This document shows, piece by piece, positions 22,002 to 30,503 of a stretch of DNA of 43,649 nucleotides; within the stretch, counting starts at the first letter, position 1, and the number at the start of each line of letters is the position of its first letter. The translations under genes were made by a program, and so were the position numbers. The notes under the pieces are model-generated. The model saw nothing but the letters and a program-made list of their open reading frames with translations, ran no database searches and was not told where the DNA came from. The stretch comes from Thermomonas sp. (GTDB lineage: Bacteria; Pseudomonadota; Gammaproteobacteria; Xanthomonadales; Xanthomonadaceae), in the NCBI RefSeq assembly GCF_020850895.1, contig NZ_JADZDS010000045.1:1-43649 (forward strand), written 5' to 3'.

Positions 22002-23845
22002 GGTGCCCTCCCCGCAGCGGAAGCCGCAGCAGTGGCGGGCGTCGCTGGCGCGGCGCGACCTTGCGCTCGCAGGCGCTTGGCATCGGCCTCGGCCTGTGCC
22101 GCAAGCCATGCCGGGAGGTCGTCGGGCGGCACGTCCATGAGCCGCAGCGCACCTTCCATCACGTTGTGGAACACCGGCGCTGCGACCACGCCGCCGTAGT
22201 AGCTGCCGCGCGCCGGATCGGGATCGTTGACTGCGACCACCATGGCAAAACGCGGATGGTCCACCGGCACCAAGCCGGCGAAATACCCGATGTAACGCCG
22301 TGAATAACCGCCCCCACTGGCCTTGCGCGAGGTGCCGGTCTTGCCGGCGACGTGGTAACCGAGGATGGCCGCGCGGATCGCGGTGCCGCCCGTCTCGGTG
22401 ACGGTCTGCATCATGCGCAGCACTTCGGCTGCAACCTTGGGGTCCAGCACCCGCCGTGCCGGCTTGTTCTCGCCCCGGATGAAGCTCGGCTGGTGCAGCA
22501 GGCCACCATTGCCGAGCGCGGCATACGCCATGGCGATCTGCAACGGTGTTACCGACAGCCCGTAGCCATAGCTCATGGTCTGCTTGGTGGTGCCGCTCCA
22601 ACGCGCGGGCTGTGGAAACAGGCCCGCCGCTTCGCCCGGAAAGCCGCTGCCGGTGCTCCTGCCGTAGCCGAAGCGACGCAGGAAATCATCGAATTGGACA
22701 TCGGTCAGGCGCCTGGCGATCAGGGCCGCACCGACGTTGGAACTCTTGCGGATCACCCCGGTGGTGTCGAGCACGCCGTAGTTGTGGGTGTCGGTGGTCC
22801 GGTACTTGCCGTTTGCAATCCAGCCTGGGCTGGTGTTGAACAGCGTTCCCGGCGTGATCACGCCGGCTTCCAGCGCCGCCGCCACGGTCAGCGGCTTCAT
22901 CGTCGACCCCGGCTCGAGCAGGTCGGTGACAGCGCGGTTGCGGTGGGCATCCCGCGGCGCGCTTCCCACCGCATTCGGATTGAAGGTCGGCAGGTTGGCC
23001 ATCGCCAGCACTTCACCGGTGTGGACGTCGAGCACCACCGCCGAGCCACTGCTGGCGCCGGTTTCGACGATGGCATTGCGCAGCTCACGATGGGTCAGGT
23101 ACTGGATGCGCCGGTCGATGCTCAGGGTCAAGTCATGCCCGGGCTGCGCTGCGTGGACCAAGTCGACGTTTTCGACGATCCTTCCGGCACGGTCACGGAT
23201 GACGCGCTTGACGCCAGGTTTGCCACTCAGCCAGTCGTCGAACGCCAGCTCCAGCCCTTCCTGGCCGCGATCGTCGACGTCGGTGAACCCCAGAATCTGC
23301 GCCAGTGCCTCGCCCTGTGGGTAGAAACGGCGGTATTCACGCTGGCTGAACACGCCGGGGATACCGAGCGCAAGGATACGCGCCGCCTCGTCCGGGTTCA
23401 TGCGCCGCCTGAGGAATACGAATTCCTTGTCGGCGCGCGCACTCAGGCGATTGGCCAGCTCGTCGCGGGCAATACCCAGCGCATCAGCCAGTTCGGGAAG
23501 CCGCTCCGGCGCCGCGAGCAGTTCCTTAGGGTTGGCCCAGACCGATTCCACCGGCGAGGAAATCGCCAGCGGCTCGCCGTTGCGGTCGGTGATCATGCCG
23601 CGCGAAGCCACGATCGGAATCTCGCGCAGGAAGCGTGCATCGCCCTGTTGCTGGTAGAACGCATGGTTGATGACCTGCAGGTCCAATGCGCGCGCCAGCA
23701 GCGCCATCGAACCAAGGGCCAGAAATCCAGCAACCAGCAACATCCGCCGACGCAAGTCGAAAGCCATCGGGTACCCGCGCACGGCGCGCGCTCGGCGATC
23801 CCCGCCACCGAGCCAACGCAGGCGCTTGCCGAAACGCGTCATCAT
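21998..23845 (-). CDS. ftsI: Septal peptidoglycan transpeptidase FtsI (PBP3)
   Basis: FtsI is the class B penicillin-binding protein that cross-links septal peptidoglycan with FtsW. The start at 23845 ([11 protein letters not shown]) overlaps the ftsL stop by 4 nt and gives 615 residues. There is a short cytoplasmic tail, one transmembrane helix at about residues 36-55, the dimerisation or pedestal domain beginning near [13 protein letters not shown], and the transpeptidase domain with STMK (active Ser), SSN and KTGTS motifs. All catalytic motifs are intact. Confidence 0.97.
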   Translation of the reverse strand: MMTRFGKRLRWLGGGDRRARAVRGYPMAFDLRRRMLLVAGFLALGSMALLARALDLQVINHAFYQQQGDARFLREIPIVASRGMITDRNGEPLAISSPVESVWANPKELLAAPERLPELADALGIARDELANRLSARADKEFVFLRRRMNPDEAARILALGIPGVFSQREYRRFYPQGEALAQILGFTDVDDRGQEGLELAFDDWLSGKPGVKRVIRDRAGRIVENVDLVHAAQPGHDLTLSIDRRIQYLTHRELRNAIVETGASSGSAVVLDVHTGEVLAMANLPTFNPNAVGSAPRDAHRNRAVTDLLEPGSTMKPLTVAAALEAGVITPGTLFNTSPGWIANGKYRTTDTHNYGVLDTTGVIRKSSNVGAALIARRLTDVQFDDFLRRFGYGRSTGSGFPGEAAGLFPQPARWSGTTKQTMSYGYGLSVTPLQIAMAYAALGNGGLLHQPSFIRGENKPARRVLDPKVAAEVLRMMQTVTETGGTAIRAAILGYHVAGKTGTSRKASGGGYSRRYIGYFAGLVPVDHPRFAMVVAVNDPDPARGSYYGGVVAAPVFHNVMEGALRLMDVPPDDLPAWLAAQAEADAKRLRAQGRAAPATPATAAASAAGRAP

Positions 23846-24108
23846 CGCCGCAGCACCACCACATCTTCGGTGCGCGGATACAGCATGCCCAACTTCGCGG
23901 TCGCCACCTGATTGATGCGGCCGCTTTCCGCCCATGTCGCCTGTTCGAGCTGGAGTCGCCCGAACTCGATGTTCAGTTCATCGCGCGTTTTCTCCAGCCG
24001 GGTCAGGTCGATGAACGCCTGCCGATGCTCGTGGCGATCGCGGACGATCAACAGCGCAGTGGCCACGTTGGCGCAAACCAGCAGCGTCAGGAGCAACATG
24101 CGCATCAT
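23842..24108 (-). CDS. ftsL: Cell division protein FtsL
   Basis: FtsL is a small bitopic protein that forms the FtsQLB complex and activates FtsWI. It has 88 residues: a transmembrane helix at about residues 4-22 ([18 protein letters not shown]), then a coiled coil with regular hydrophobic spacing ([20 protein letters not shown]). The sequence is weakly conserved in the family. The call rests on size, topology and the position between rsmH and ftsI. Both ends have 4-nt ATGA overlaps. Confidence 0.93.
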   Translation of the reverse strand: MMRMLLLTLLVCANVATALLIVRDRHEHRQAFIDLTRLEKTRDELNIEFGRLQLEQATWAESGRINQVATAKLGMLYPRTEDVVVLRR

Positions 24109-25064
24109 GCGGCGACCCCCGGCCCCGCGACCGGCAGCTTGCTGGCCACCCGCAACACCGCGCTGCGCGCGCGCGGATTGGCCGCAAGCTCCGCCTCGCC
24201 TGCTTTCTGCGCGCCACCGATCAAGGCCAGCACCGGCGTGAACGCGACTTGGACCGGCATCCGCCGATTCGCCGGCGGAGCCTTGGCATGACGGGCCATG
24301 AATTGCTTGACGATGCGGTCTTCCAGCGAGTGGAAGCTGATCACCGCCAATCGACCTTCCGGCTTCAGCCGTGCCAGCGCCGCGTCGAGGCCGGATTCGA
24401 GGTCGGCCAGTTCACGATTGATATGGATGCGAATGGCCTGGAAGCTGCGCGTCGCCGGATGGGTCTTGCTGGCGCCACGCGGCAGCACCGAGGCGATCAG
24501 GCTGGCCAATTGGGCAGTTCGCCGTAGCGGCGCTTCTTCGCGCTGCGCCACGATGGCGCGTGCGATCCTGCGGCTCTGGCGCTCCTCGCCGTAGCGCCAC
24601 AGCACATCGGCAATCTCTTTTTCCGACGCGCGTTGCAACCAATCGGCGGCACTCTCGCCGGAGTCCGGGTCCATCCGCATGTCCAGCGGTCCATCCTTGG
24701 CGAACGAGAACCCACGCTCGGCCACATCCAACTGCGGCGAAGACACGCCCAGATCAAGCAGCACGCCATCGAGGCCGTCGGCTCCCGCCCATTCCGCCAA
24801 GCCCGCGAAGCTGCCGCGCCGCCATTGCAGGCGCACGTCAGCCGCCGCCATCCGGGTGGCCACCGCGATCGCTTCCGGGTCCTTGTCCATCACCAGCAGC
24901 CGTCCCTTCGGACCCAGCCGCTGCAGGATGCCGCGGGCATGTCCGCCACGCCCGAAGGTGCCGTCGAGATAGATCCCGTCCTGTTTCACCGCCAGCCCGT
25001 CCATGACCTCCGCGAACATCACCGGCAGGTGGGCGGACGTGGCGTCCGCGCCACCGCCGCTCAT
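24105..25064 (-). CDS. rsmH: 16S rRNA (cytosine-1402-N4)-methyltransferase RsmH
   Basis: RsmH (MraW) methylates N4 of C1402 in 16S rRNA with S-adenosylmethionine. The protein has 319 residues. The SAM site is [16 protein letters not shown], followed by [31 protein letters not shown] and the C-terminal [15 protein letters not shown]. RsmI, which modifies the ribose of the same nucleotide, is also in this window at 27893-28717. The start overlaps mraZ by 4 nt. Confidence 0.98.
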   Translation of the reverse strand: MSGGGADATSAHLPVMFAEVMDGLAVKQDGIYLDGTFGRGGHARGILQRLGPKGRLLVMDKDPEAIAVATRMAAADVRLQWRRGSFAGLAEWAGADGLDGVLLDLGVSSPQLDVAERGFSFAKDGPLDMRMDPDSGESAADWLQRASEKEIADVLWRYGEERQSRRIARAIVAQREEAPLRRTAQLASLIASVLPRGASKTHPATRSFQAIRIHINRELADLESGLDAALARLKPEGRLAVISFHSLEDRIVKQFMARHAKAPPANRRMPVQVAFTPVLALIGGAQKAGEAELAANPRARSAVLRVASKLPVAGPGVAA

Positions 25065-25507
25065 GGATTGAAGCCCTCGAGCTCGTCACCCAGGTCCTCA
25101 TCCCCCAGTGCCTGCTGGGCAAGGGCCATGTGGTCGGCCTCACTCATCAGCTGGAACTTGTCCCCCATCCCCACCAGCACCGCACGGCGATCGATCCCCG
25201 CCACCTTGCGATGGCTGGCAGGAATCGAAATCCGCCCATTTCCGTCCAATTCGACGATTTCCGCCGCACCCACCAACTTCAACTGCAGCACGCGATGCGC
25301 ACGCTTGGTCTTCGACAGCGCGTTGACGCGATCACGCACCGGCTCCCATGCCGGGTACGGGTAGATGTAGAGCCCGGTGCTTTCGAAGGCGTCATAGGTG
25401 ATGACGAGGCGATTCCCGCACACGGACGCAACTTGCTCGCGGAAGGCGGTCGGGATCGCCAGCCGGCCCTTGTCGTCGATGGTGATGGCGGTTTCGCCCT
25501 GAAACAT
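25061..25507 (-). CDS. mraZ: Transcriptional regulator MraZ
   Basis: MraZ is the DNA-binding first product of dcw clusters and represses its own promoter in E. coli. The protein has 148 residues with two SpoVT/AbrB-like halves, marked by [14 protein letters not shown] and [14 protein letters not shown]. It is first in the minus-strand cluster and overlaps rsmH by 4 nt. The ATG lies about 83 nt downstream of the predicted transcription start, after an array of matching operator repeats. Confidence 0.97.
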   Translation of the reverse strand: MFQGETAITIDDKGRLAIPTAFREQVASVCGNRLVITYDAFESTGLYIYPYPAWEPVRDRVNALSKTKRAHRVLQLKLVGAAEIVELDGNGRISIPASHRKVAGIDRRAVLVGMGDKFQLMSEADHMALAQQALGDEDLGDELEGFNP

Positions 25508-25563
25508 GCTGCCCAGTCGTCCCGGTTCGGTCGATGCGGGTGGATCGATTCACGCGAAGGAAA

Positions 25564-25598
25564 ACCACAAATTCCCCGGTTTCCCCACGTATCTCCAC
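25564..25598 (-). promoter_or_regulatory. MraZ-type operator: four repeats with 10-nt spacing
   Basis: On the minus strand four pentamers occur with an exact 10-nt period: GTGGA (25598-25594), GTGGG (25588-25584), CGGGG (25578-25574) and GTGGT (25568-25564). The E. coli MraZ site consists of TGGGN units separated by 5 nt, the same spacing. The first unit overlaps the predicted -10 and the rest lie across and after the start site, so binding should block initiation. The match is seen directly; binding by this MraZ is inferred. Confidence 0.75.
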
Positions 25599-25625
25599 AT
25601 TAGGCAGCGACCGAAGCACTGTCAA
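25597..25625 (-). promoter_or_regulatory. Predicted sigma-70 promoter of the dcw cluster
   Basis: On the minus strand a perfect -35 TTGACA (25625-25620) is separated by 17 nt from TAATGT (25602-25597), a three-of-six -10. The predicted start is near 25590. It is the best promoter in the spacer and reads toward mraZ. Confidence 0.6.
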
Positions 25626-25694
25626 CAAGTTTCGACGTGTTTTTCTTTTGTCCGGTCAAGGACTTGCAGTAAACTTCAAGAAGTTACTCAAGGC

Positions 25695-25703
25695 TTATCC
25701 ACA
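25695..25703 (+). promoter_or_regulatory. Consensus DnaA box
   Basis: TTATCCACA is identical to the high-affinity E. coli R1 DnaA box. It lies about 70 nt upstream of the mraZ -35. It is a single site, so it may be chance, but its location in front of the division cluster is suggestive. Confidence 0.4.
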
Positions 25704-25820
25704 AGCTAATGTTTCGTCTCAAATTTTGAGATTTGAACCGCGCGCACGACGGCGCCCGCCCAAGGCTCAGTCGTCACGCGGCCGTGCTGCACCGCACAAA
25801 TCAAGGCCCCATTCATCGCG

Positions 25821-25826
25821 CACAAT
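25821..25826 (+). promoter_or_regulatory. Candidate -10 element for the NRDE gene (leaderless architecture)
   Basis: CACAAT lies exactly 6 nt before the ATG at 25833. There is no ribosome binding site upstream of the ATG and no clear -35. The spacing is the same as at coaE. Inference only. Confidence 0.3.
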
Positions 25827-25832
25827 CGCCGC

Positions 25833-26594
25833 ATGTGCCTGGTCGGAATCGGTTGGAACACTCACCCACGCTGGCGGCTGGTCATGGCCGGCAACCGCGA
25901 TGAATGGCATGCCAGACCGACCGCGGACCTGGCCGCCTGGACCGACCTGCCCATCCTTGCCGGCCGCGACCTGCGCTCGGGCGGGACCTGGATGGGCCTG
26001 GGCCCGCAAGGACGCGTCGCGGTGGTCACCAATGTCCGCGACGGCCTGCCTGCTCCCTTCCATGGCCCCTCGCGCGGCGCCCTGCCAACCGACTTCCTCG
26101 TTGGATCCGCCGCTGCCGACGCCTGTGCGGAAGCCATTGCGCGCCACGCCGAGGCCTATGCACCCTTCAATCTGGTGCTGGCGGATGCAACGACTTGCGC
26201 CCACGTGGGCAACCATCCCGCGCACGGCATGCGACCGATCACGCCCGGCGTGCACGCCATTTCCAATGGCCCCTTCGATGCCCCATGGCCAAAGACACAG
26301 CGCTTGCAGGCGGTGCTGCGGGATTGGGCCCGCCGTGGAGCCACGTCGCTTGACCCGTTGTGGGATGCGCTGGCCGACGCGCGGATCGCCGATGACGATG
26401 CACTGCCGCAAACCGGCATTCCGCGCGACATGGAACGGCACCTTTCCTCGGCCTTCGTCGTCGGTCAGGACTACGGCACCCGCGCCAGCACCCTGGTGCT
26501 GGTCGATCACGGCGGCAACGGCACGATCATCGAGCGCCGTTTCGGGCCGAATGGCGTGTTCCTGGGCGAAACCACGCTGGAATGCGGCGATTGA
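25833..26594 (+). CDS. NRDE family protein (TANGO2-like)
   Basis: The protein has 253 residues and begins MCLVGIGWN, keeping the Cys2 typical of this family, followed by the name-giving GNRDEWHARPT. The family includes the eukaryotic TANGO2 protein, linked to haem and lipid metabolism; the bacterial function is not settled. Other conserved stretches are GGTWMGLGPQGRVAVVTN and, at the C-terminus, YGTRASTLVLV. It reads away from mraZ and ends 32 nt before rnpB. I can name the family but not a reaction. Confidence 0.85.
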   Translation: MCLVGIGWNTHPRWRLVMAGNRDEWHARPTADLAAWTDLPILAGRDLRSGGTWMGLGPQGRVAVVTNVRDGLPAPFHGPSRGALPTDFLVGSAAADACAEAIARHAEAYAPFNLVLADATTCAHVGNHPAHGMRPITPGVHAISNGPFDAPWPKTQRLQAVLRDWARRGATSLDPLWDALADARIADDDALPQTGIPRDMERHLSSAFVVGQDYGTRASTLVLVDHGGNGTIIERRFGPNGVFLGETTLECGD

Positions 26595-26616
26595 GCTTGC
26601 CGCCACGCGCAGGCCG

Positions 26617-26622
26617 TACAAT
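26617..26622 (+). promoter_or_regulatory. Candidate -10 element for rnpB
   Basis: TACAAT (five-of-six consensus) ends about 5 nt before the first base of the RNase P RNA stem. The best upstream candidate, TTGAGC at 26591-26596, overlaps the NRDE stop codon and is 20 nt away, longer than ideal, so the -35 is uncertain. Confidence 0.5.
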
Positions 26623-26626
26623 GGAC

Positions 26627-26997
26627 GCGACGGAGTCGGCCAGGCAATCGCGTCACCGAGCAACCGGTGCCGAGGAAAGTCCGGGCTCCACAGGGTACGG
26701 TGCCAGGTAACGCCTGGGCGGCGCGAGCCGACGGAAAGTGCAACAGAAAGATACCGCCGACGGTCCTTCGGGATGCGGGCAAGGGTGAAATGGTGCGGTA
26801 AGAGCGCACCGCGAGTCTGGCAACAGACCGGCACGGCAAACCCCACCGGGAGCAAGACCAAATAGGGAGGCGGTGATGCGACCCGCGGAGCCTCCGGGTA
26901 GGTTGCTTGAGCGTACGGGTGACCGTGCGCCTAGAGGAATGATTGCCACGGTGCGCAAGCACCGCACAGAACCCGGCTTATCGGCCGGCTCCGTCGC
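26627..26997 (+). ncRNA. rnpB: RNase P RNA, bacterial type A
   Basis: This is the catalytic RNA that trims the 5' ends of tRNA precursors with the protein RnpA. Conserved blocks appear in order: GAGGAAAGTCCGGGCTCC (written here as GAGGAAAGTCC then GGGCTCC, from 26672), GGTGCCAGGTAACGCCTGG, GTGCAACAGAAAG, AAGGGTGAAA, GTGCGGTAAGAGCGCACCG, GGAGCAAGACCAAATAGG, GGGTAGGTTGCTTGAG, the late AGAGGAATGATTGCC and ACAGAACCCGGCTTATCGG. The ends pair as helix P1 (GCGACGGAG near 26627 with CTCCGTCGC ending 26997), which sets the limits. The position between mraZ and rsmI matches Pseudomonas. The exact 5' and 3' ends may be off by several bases. Confidence 0.96.
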
Positions 26998-26998
26998 C

Positions 26999-27056
26999 AG
27001 CTTCAATCGTGCTCGGCACGATTGAAGCTCCCAACGTTTGCTACGCAAACGTCGGG
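26999..27056 (+). terminator. Tandem stem-loops after rnpB
   Basis: A 14-bp perfect stem (AGCTTCAATCGTGC at 26999-27012, loop TCG, complement at 27016-27029) begins 1 nt after the RNase P helix P1. A second stem follows, ACGTTTGC-tac-GCAAACGT (27034-27041 with 27045-27052), extended by three more pairs past one mismatch. There is no T run; CCCTTTCCC comes later. It may be an intrinsic terminator, a processing or stability element, or a palindromic repeat of unknown family. The rest of the spacer to 27190 shows nothing clear. Confidence 0.5.
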
Positions 27057-27190
27057 CCCCAGGCCCTTTCCCTCCACACGCCCCATTCAAGCCTGGGTCG
27101 CGAATCCCCCAAAATTTCGCATCCCCCGCAAGCCTGTCGAATTTCGATGCCTCCATTCGTCGTACAGGCATTCCACGATCGGAGACGCCG

Positions 27191-27853
27191 ATGTCCACGC
27201 CCGCGCTGCGCCTGTACGCCCATCCGTTCTCATCCTATTGCCAGAAGGTGCTGACGGCGCTGTACGAGAACGCTACGCCGTTCGACTATCGCAATCTGGA
27301 AATCGCACAAAACAGTACCGAACTGGCAGCGTTGTGGCCGATGAAGCGCTTCCCGGTGTTGGTGGATGGGTCGCGCACGGTGCTCGAGGCCAGCTGCATC
27401 ATCGAGTATCTGCAGGTGCACCATCCCGGGCCCACGACCTTGATCCCACCAGACGCAGAAGCCGCGCTGGACGTACGGATGCTGGATCGTTTCTTCGACA
27501 ACTACATCTCCACGCCGCAGCAGAAGGTGGTGTTCGACCGCCTGTGTGCCGAGGCCAACCGCGACCCCCACGGCGTCGACAAGGCGCGCGCGATGCTGGA
27601 GACCGCGTATGCTTGGCTGGATGCGCACATGACCGGACGCGAATGGGCAGCGAGCGATGCGTTCTCGATGGCCGATTGCGGTGCAGCACCGTTCTTGTTC
27701 TATGCGGACTGGACGCACGCCATCGACCCGCGTTTCACCCGCGTGCATGCCTATCGCCAACGCCTGCTTGCGCGCCCCGCATTCAAGCGGGCAGTGGATG
27801 AAGCACGTCCGTTCCGCAGCCATTTCCCGCTCGGTGCGCCAGACCGCGATTGA
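27191..27853 (+). CDS. Glutathione S-transferase family protein
   Basis: This is a cytosolic GST-fold protein, expected to conjugate or reduce substrates with glutathione; its substrate is unknown. The ATG at 27191 has GGAG 6 nt upstream, whereas upstream in-frame sequence overlaps the hairpin region. The protein has 220 residues. The N-terminal thioredoxin-like domain begins LRLYAHPFSSYCQKVLTALYE, shown by YAHPFSSYCQKV. The glutathione-binding cis-Pro and Glu-Ser pair appear in RFPVLVDG and VLEASCIIEYL. The C-terminal all-helical domain contains FSMADCGAAPFLFY with its N-cap motif. It converges with rsmI, 39 nt away, and sits between rnpB and rsmI, genes that are close neighbours in Pseudomonas. 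Confidence 0.88.
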   Translation: MSTPALRLYAHPFSSYCQKVLTALYENATPFDYRNLEIAQNSTELAALWPMKRFPVLVDGSRTVLEASCIIEYLQVHHPGPTTLIPPDAEAALDVRMLDRFFDNYISTPQQKVVFDRLCAEANRDPHGVDKARAMLETAYAWLDAHMTGREWAASDAFSMADCGAAPFLFYADWTHAIDPRFTRVHAYRQRLLARPAFKRAVDEARPFRSHFPLGAPDRD

Positions 27854-27892
27854 GGACCACCGGACGGATCGGCAATTCCCTGGGCGCTTTGT

Positions 27893-28717
27893 TCAATCCG
27901 AGCCGTACAAAGCCTTGCGCGGCGCACCCGACAGCTCCGCGGCCAGCTTGGCGGCGGTCGATGGCGGCAAGTGCTGGCTGAGTTTGGCGTACAGGCGACG
28001 GCCTTCGATGATCCTGGCGTCAGCATCATCCTCGGCCCCGTGCACCAGCAGCACGAATTCGCCCTTGCGTTGGTCGGGATCGGTTTCGACCCTGGCCTGC
28101 AATTCGGCCAAGCGACCGTCCAGCACGGTCTCGAACAGCTTGGTCAACTCACGCGCCAGCACCGCGCGGCGCCCTGCGCCAAACAGCTGCACCATGTCGG
28201 CCAGGGTGTCGTCGATGCGGTGCGAGGATTCGTAGAAAATCAGTGTCCGCGATTCAGCCGCCAATCCCTGCAAGCGCTCGCGACGGGCGTTGCCCTTGGC
28301 CGGCAGGAAGCCCTCGAAGACGAAACGGTCGCTGGGCAGGCCGGCCACGCTGAGCGCGGCGATCAAGGCACTGGCGCCGGGCACCGGACTGACCCGGACG
28401 CCGGCGACGCGTGCCGCGTGCACCAGCCGGAAGCCAGGATCGGACACCAGCGGCGTGCCCGCATCGGAGACCAATGCCATCGATTCGCCGGCCAGCAGGC
28501 GAGCGACGATCCTGGCCGCAATGGCGTCCTCGTTGTGTTCGTGCAGCGCCAGCAAGGGCGTGGAAATCCCGAAATGGGCCAGCAGTTGCCCACTGCGACG
28601 GGTGTCCTCGGCGCAGATCGCGGCCACGCCGCGCAGGGTGTCCAACGCACGCGGCCCGATATCCCCGAGGTTGCCGATCGGGGTGGCGACCACGTAAAGC
28701 GTTCCGGTCCCATCCAT
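27893..28717 (-). CDS. rsmI: 16S rRNA (cytidine-1402-2'-O)-methyltransferase RsmI
   Basis: RsmI methylates the ribose of C1402 in 16S rRNA, the nucleotide that RsmH N4-methylates. The start is at 28717 (MDGTGTLYVV); upstream residues are basic and unlike the family. The protein has 274 residues. Signatures are VATPIGNLGDIGPRALDTL, AEDTRRSGQLLAHF, VSDAGTPLVSDPG, PGASALIAALSVAGLP and FEGFLPAK, typical of the tetrapyrrole-methylase-like fold. It starts divergently from the LpoA-like gene with a 68-nt spacer. Confidence 0.96.
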   Translation of the reverse strand: MDGTGTLYVVATPIGNLGDIGPRALDTLRGVAAICAEDTRRSGQLLAHFGISTPLLALHEHNEDAIAARIVARLLAGESMALVSDAGTPLVSDPGFRLVHAARVAGVRVSPVPGASALIAALSVAGLPSDRFVFEGFLPAKGNARRERLQGLAAESRTLIFYESSHRIDDTLADMVQLFGAGRRAVLARELTKLFETVLDGRLAELQARVETDPDQRKGEFVLLVHGAEDDADARIIEGRRLYAKLSQHLPPSTAAKLAAELSGAPRKALYGSD

Positions 28718-28785
28718 GCCTGCATCCGTCCACGCGGTTAGAATCCCCTTCAGTTTATCGACAGGCGTCCAAGACCGTGGCCTTG

Positions 28786-30132
28786 ATGCGATCACTTCCC
28801 CTGATCCTGACGTTGGCGCTGGCCGGCTGCTCCGGTGTTTCCAACGTCTCGCGCACGCCCGTGGCCCATGCGTACTCCGGCGCGTTTTCAGAAGCGCGGG
28901 CACTCGCCGCAAATCACGCTGGCCTCAGCGGGCAGGCCCGCCGCGACAATGGCGCGGCGATCGACCGCCTGCTCGCCCAGCTGGATGACACCAGCCTTTC
29001 GCGGGATGCAGCCCAGCTTCCGGCAGGCGATCCGCTGTACAACTTCGCCGGTCGCGCCTTGCTGCGTCGTGGGCTGCCGCTGCCGCATGCCTTCGACCGT
29101 GGAGACACCAGCTTCGGCGACGCCGGACGACCGCCCGCAGCTGGCGATGGCTACCGCCCTCCCCTGCGGGTTGGCCTGCTGCTGCCGATGTCTGGCAGCC
29201 AGGCAGCGGTCGCAGCGGCAGTCCGAGATGGCTACTTGACCGGCTATTACGGCGAATCGCGCCGACGTCCGACCCTGCATTTCTACGACACCAGTGGCGG
29301 GGCCGCTGCCGCGATCGCCCGCGCAGAAGCGGATGGCAATGACCTGTTGGTCGGACCGCTGTCGCGCGAGGATGTGGATGCGGCATTTGCCGACGACACG
29401 CCGGATGTTCCGCTGCTGGCACTCAATCGCGGCAGCAAGACGCCGCCGCCAGGCAGCGCAGCATTCTCGCTGTCGCCAGAAGATGAGGGCGTCAGCCTCG
29501 CCCAAGCGCTGGTCGATCGCGGCAGTCACGCCGTGCTGATCGTCGCGGGCAGCGAGGAGGTGCAGCGGCGCACCGCAGAGGCGGCCAAGGCGGCGCTGGA
29601 ACGCCGGGGCGTTCGCATCATCGGCAGCCTCGGCTACAGCGCGCAGATGACCGATGCGCTGAAGGCACAGGCCGGTGCGTCGCCAGATGCCGTGCTGTTG
29701 GTCCTGAAAGGCGCACAGGCACGCACGCTGGCCCCGCAATTGGCAGCGGCTGGCCTGTCCGGATTGCCGCGACTGGCCAGCTCGCAGATCGTCAGCGGCA
29801 CGGGTAAACCGACCGAAGATGCCGTGCTGGATGGCATCATCTTCCCGACCGAGACTTGGCTGGTACAGCGCGTGCACGGCCTGCCCGCGCAATCCAACGC
29901 AGCGGCGCAGGCGCGCACCGCCAAGGGCCCGGCCGCACGGCTGTTCGCCTTCGGCTATGACGCCTGGTTGCTGACCGGCCATCTGGAGCAATTGGCACTG
30001 CAACCCAACACCAGTGTGGCCGGTGCCACCGGCCGACTGAGCTTGGACGGCTTCGGCAATATCCTGCGTCGTCCGAGCTGGTCGCAGTTCACCGGCGGCG
30101 TCCCGGTGCCGCTGGGCGATGGCGCACGCTGA
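28786..30132 (+). CDS. Penicillin-binding protein activator, LpoA/LppC family lipoprotein
   Basis: This is an outer-membrane lipoprotein of the family that activates PBP1A from outside the sacculus in enterobacteria. The start at 28786 ([15 protein letters not shown]) gives a lipoprotein signal with lipobox LAGC at Cys15; a GTG at 28777 is an alternative. The mature part has a short N-terminal helical segment and a periplasmic-binding-protein-like domain from about residue 125 ([19 protein letters not shown] as [10 protein letters not shown]), ending with a family-like FGYDAWLL. At 448 residues it is much shorter than E. coli LpoA, so the N-terminal TPR part is reduced. A TAGAAT at 28739-28744 may be its -10. 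yraN overlaps its end by 14 nt. Confidence 0.8.
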   Translation: MRSLPLILTLALAGCSGVSNVSRTPVAHAYSGAFSEARALAANHAGLSGQARRDNGAAIDRLLAQLDDTSLSRDAAQLPAGDPLYNFAGRALLRRGLPLPHAFDRGDTSFGDAGRPPAAGDGYRPPLRVGLLLPMSGSQAAVAAAVRDGYLTGYYGESRRRPTLHFYDTSGGAAAAIARAEADGNDLLVGPLSREDVDAAFADDTPDVPLLALNRGSKTPPPGSAAFSLSPEDEGVSLAQALVDRGSHAVLIVAGSEEVQRRTAEAAKAALERRGVRIIGSLGYSAQMTDALKAQAGASPDAVLLVLKGAQARTLAPQLAAAGLSGLPRLASSQIVSGTGKPTEDAVLDGIIFPTETWLVQRVHGLPAQSNAAAQARTAKGPAARLFAFGYDAWLLTGHLEQLALQPNTSVAGATGRLSLDGFGNILRRPSWSQFTGGVPVPLGDGAR

Positions 30133-30502
30133 GCCGAATCGACAACTCCGCGGCGCGGCCAGCGAAGACGCCGCGCTCGATTTCCTGCGAGCACAGGGGC
30201 TGCGACTGCTGGCGCGCAATGTGCAGATGCGTGGCGGCGAACTGGATCTGGTGATGCAAGACGGCGACAGCGTGGTGTTTGTCGAAGTGCGCTACCGAGA
30301 ACATGCTGCCTTCGGTGGCGGCGCGGCCTCGGTGGATGCCGGCAAGCGCCGCAAACTGGTGCGTGCGGCGCTGTTGTTCCTCGCCCGCAATTCCGGTTAC
30401 GCCAACGCACCATGCCGGTTCGACGTGATCGCGGCCAGCGGCGATCCTGCCGCACCGAAAATCACATGGCTGCGCGATGCGTTCCGTGCCGACGAGTGCT
30501 GA
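30119..30502 (+). CDS. yraN: YraN family protein (UPF0102, nuclease-like fold)
   Basis: The protein has 127 residues. The motif [20 protein letters not shown] matches the restriction-endonuclease-like core of UPF0102, with GELDLV and VFVEVR giving the D-x(n)-E-x-K/R-type metal site. The KRRKL segment and CRFDVIA also fit. The biochemical role is not established. Its ATG lies inside the end of the LpoA-like gene (14-nt overlap), and this lppC-yraN order is conserved in gammaproteobacteria. Confidence 0.88.
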   Translation: MAHAEPNRQLRGAASEDAALDFLRAQGLRLLARNVQMRGGELDLVMQDGDSVVFVEVRYREHAAFGGGAASVDAGKRRKLVRAALLFLARNSGYANAPCRFDVIAASGDPAAPKITWLRDAFRADEC

Positions 30503-30503
30503 C

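Larger units (their letters stand above)
25508..25832. other. Intergenic control region between mraZ and the NRDE gene
   Basis: This 325-nt divergent spacer is visibly richer in A and T than the genes around it. It holds the mraZ promoter and operator repeats (25564-25625), a consensus DnaA box (25695-25703), the inverted repeat TCTCAA-att-TTGAGA (25717-25731), and CACAAT at 25821-25826 just before the NRDE start. A weak plus-strand pair, TTGTCC (25648-25653) and TAAACT (25670-25675) with 16-nt spacing, is also possible. I see no gene in it. Confidence 0.6.

Noticed and set aside
22352-23911. A 519-codon plus-strand open frame
   Set aside because: It is antisense to ftsI, whose STMK, SSN and KTG motifs are all intact.
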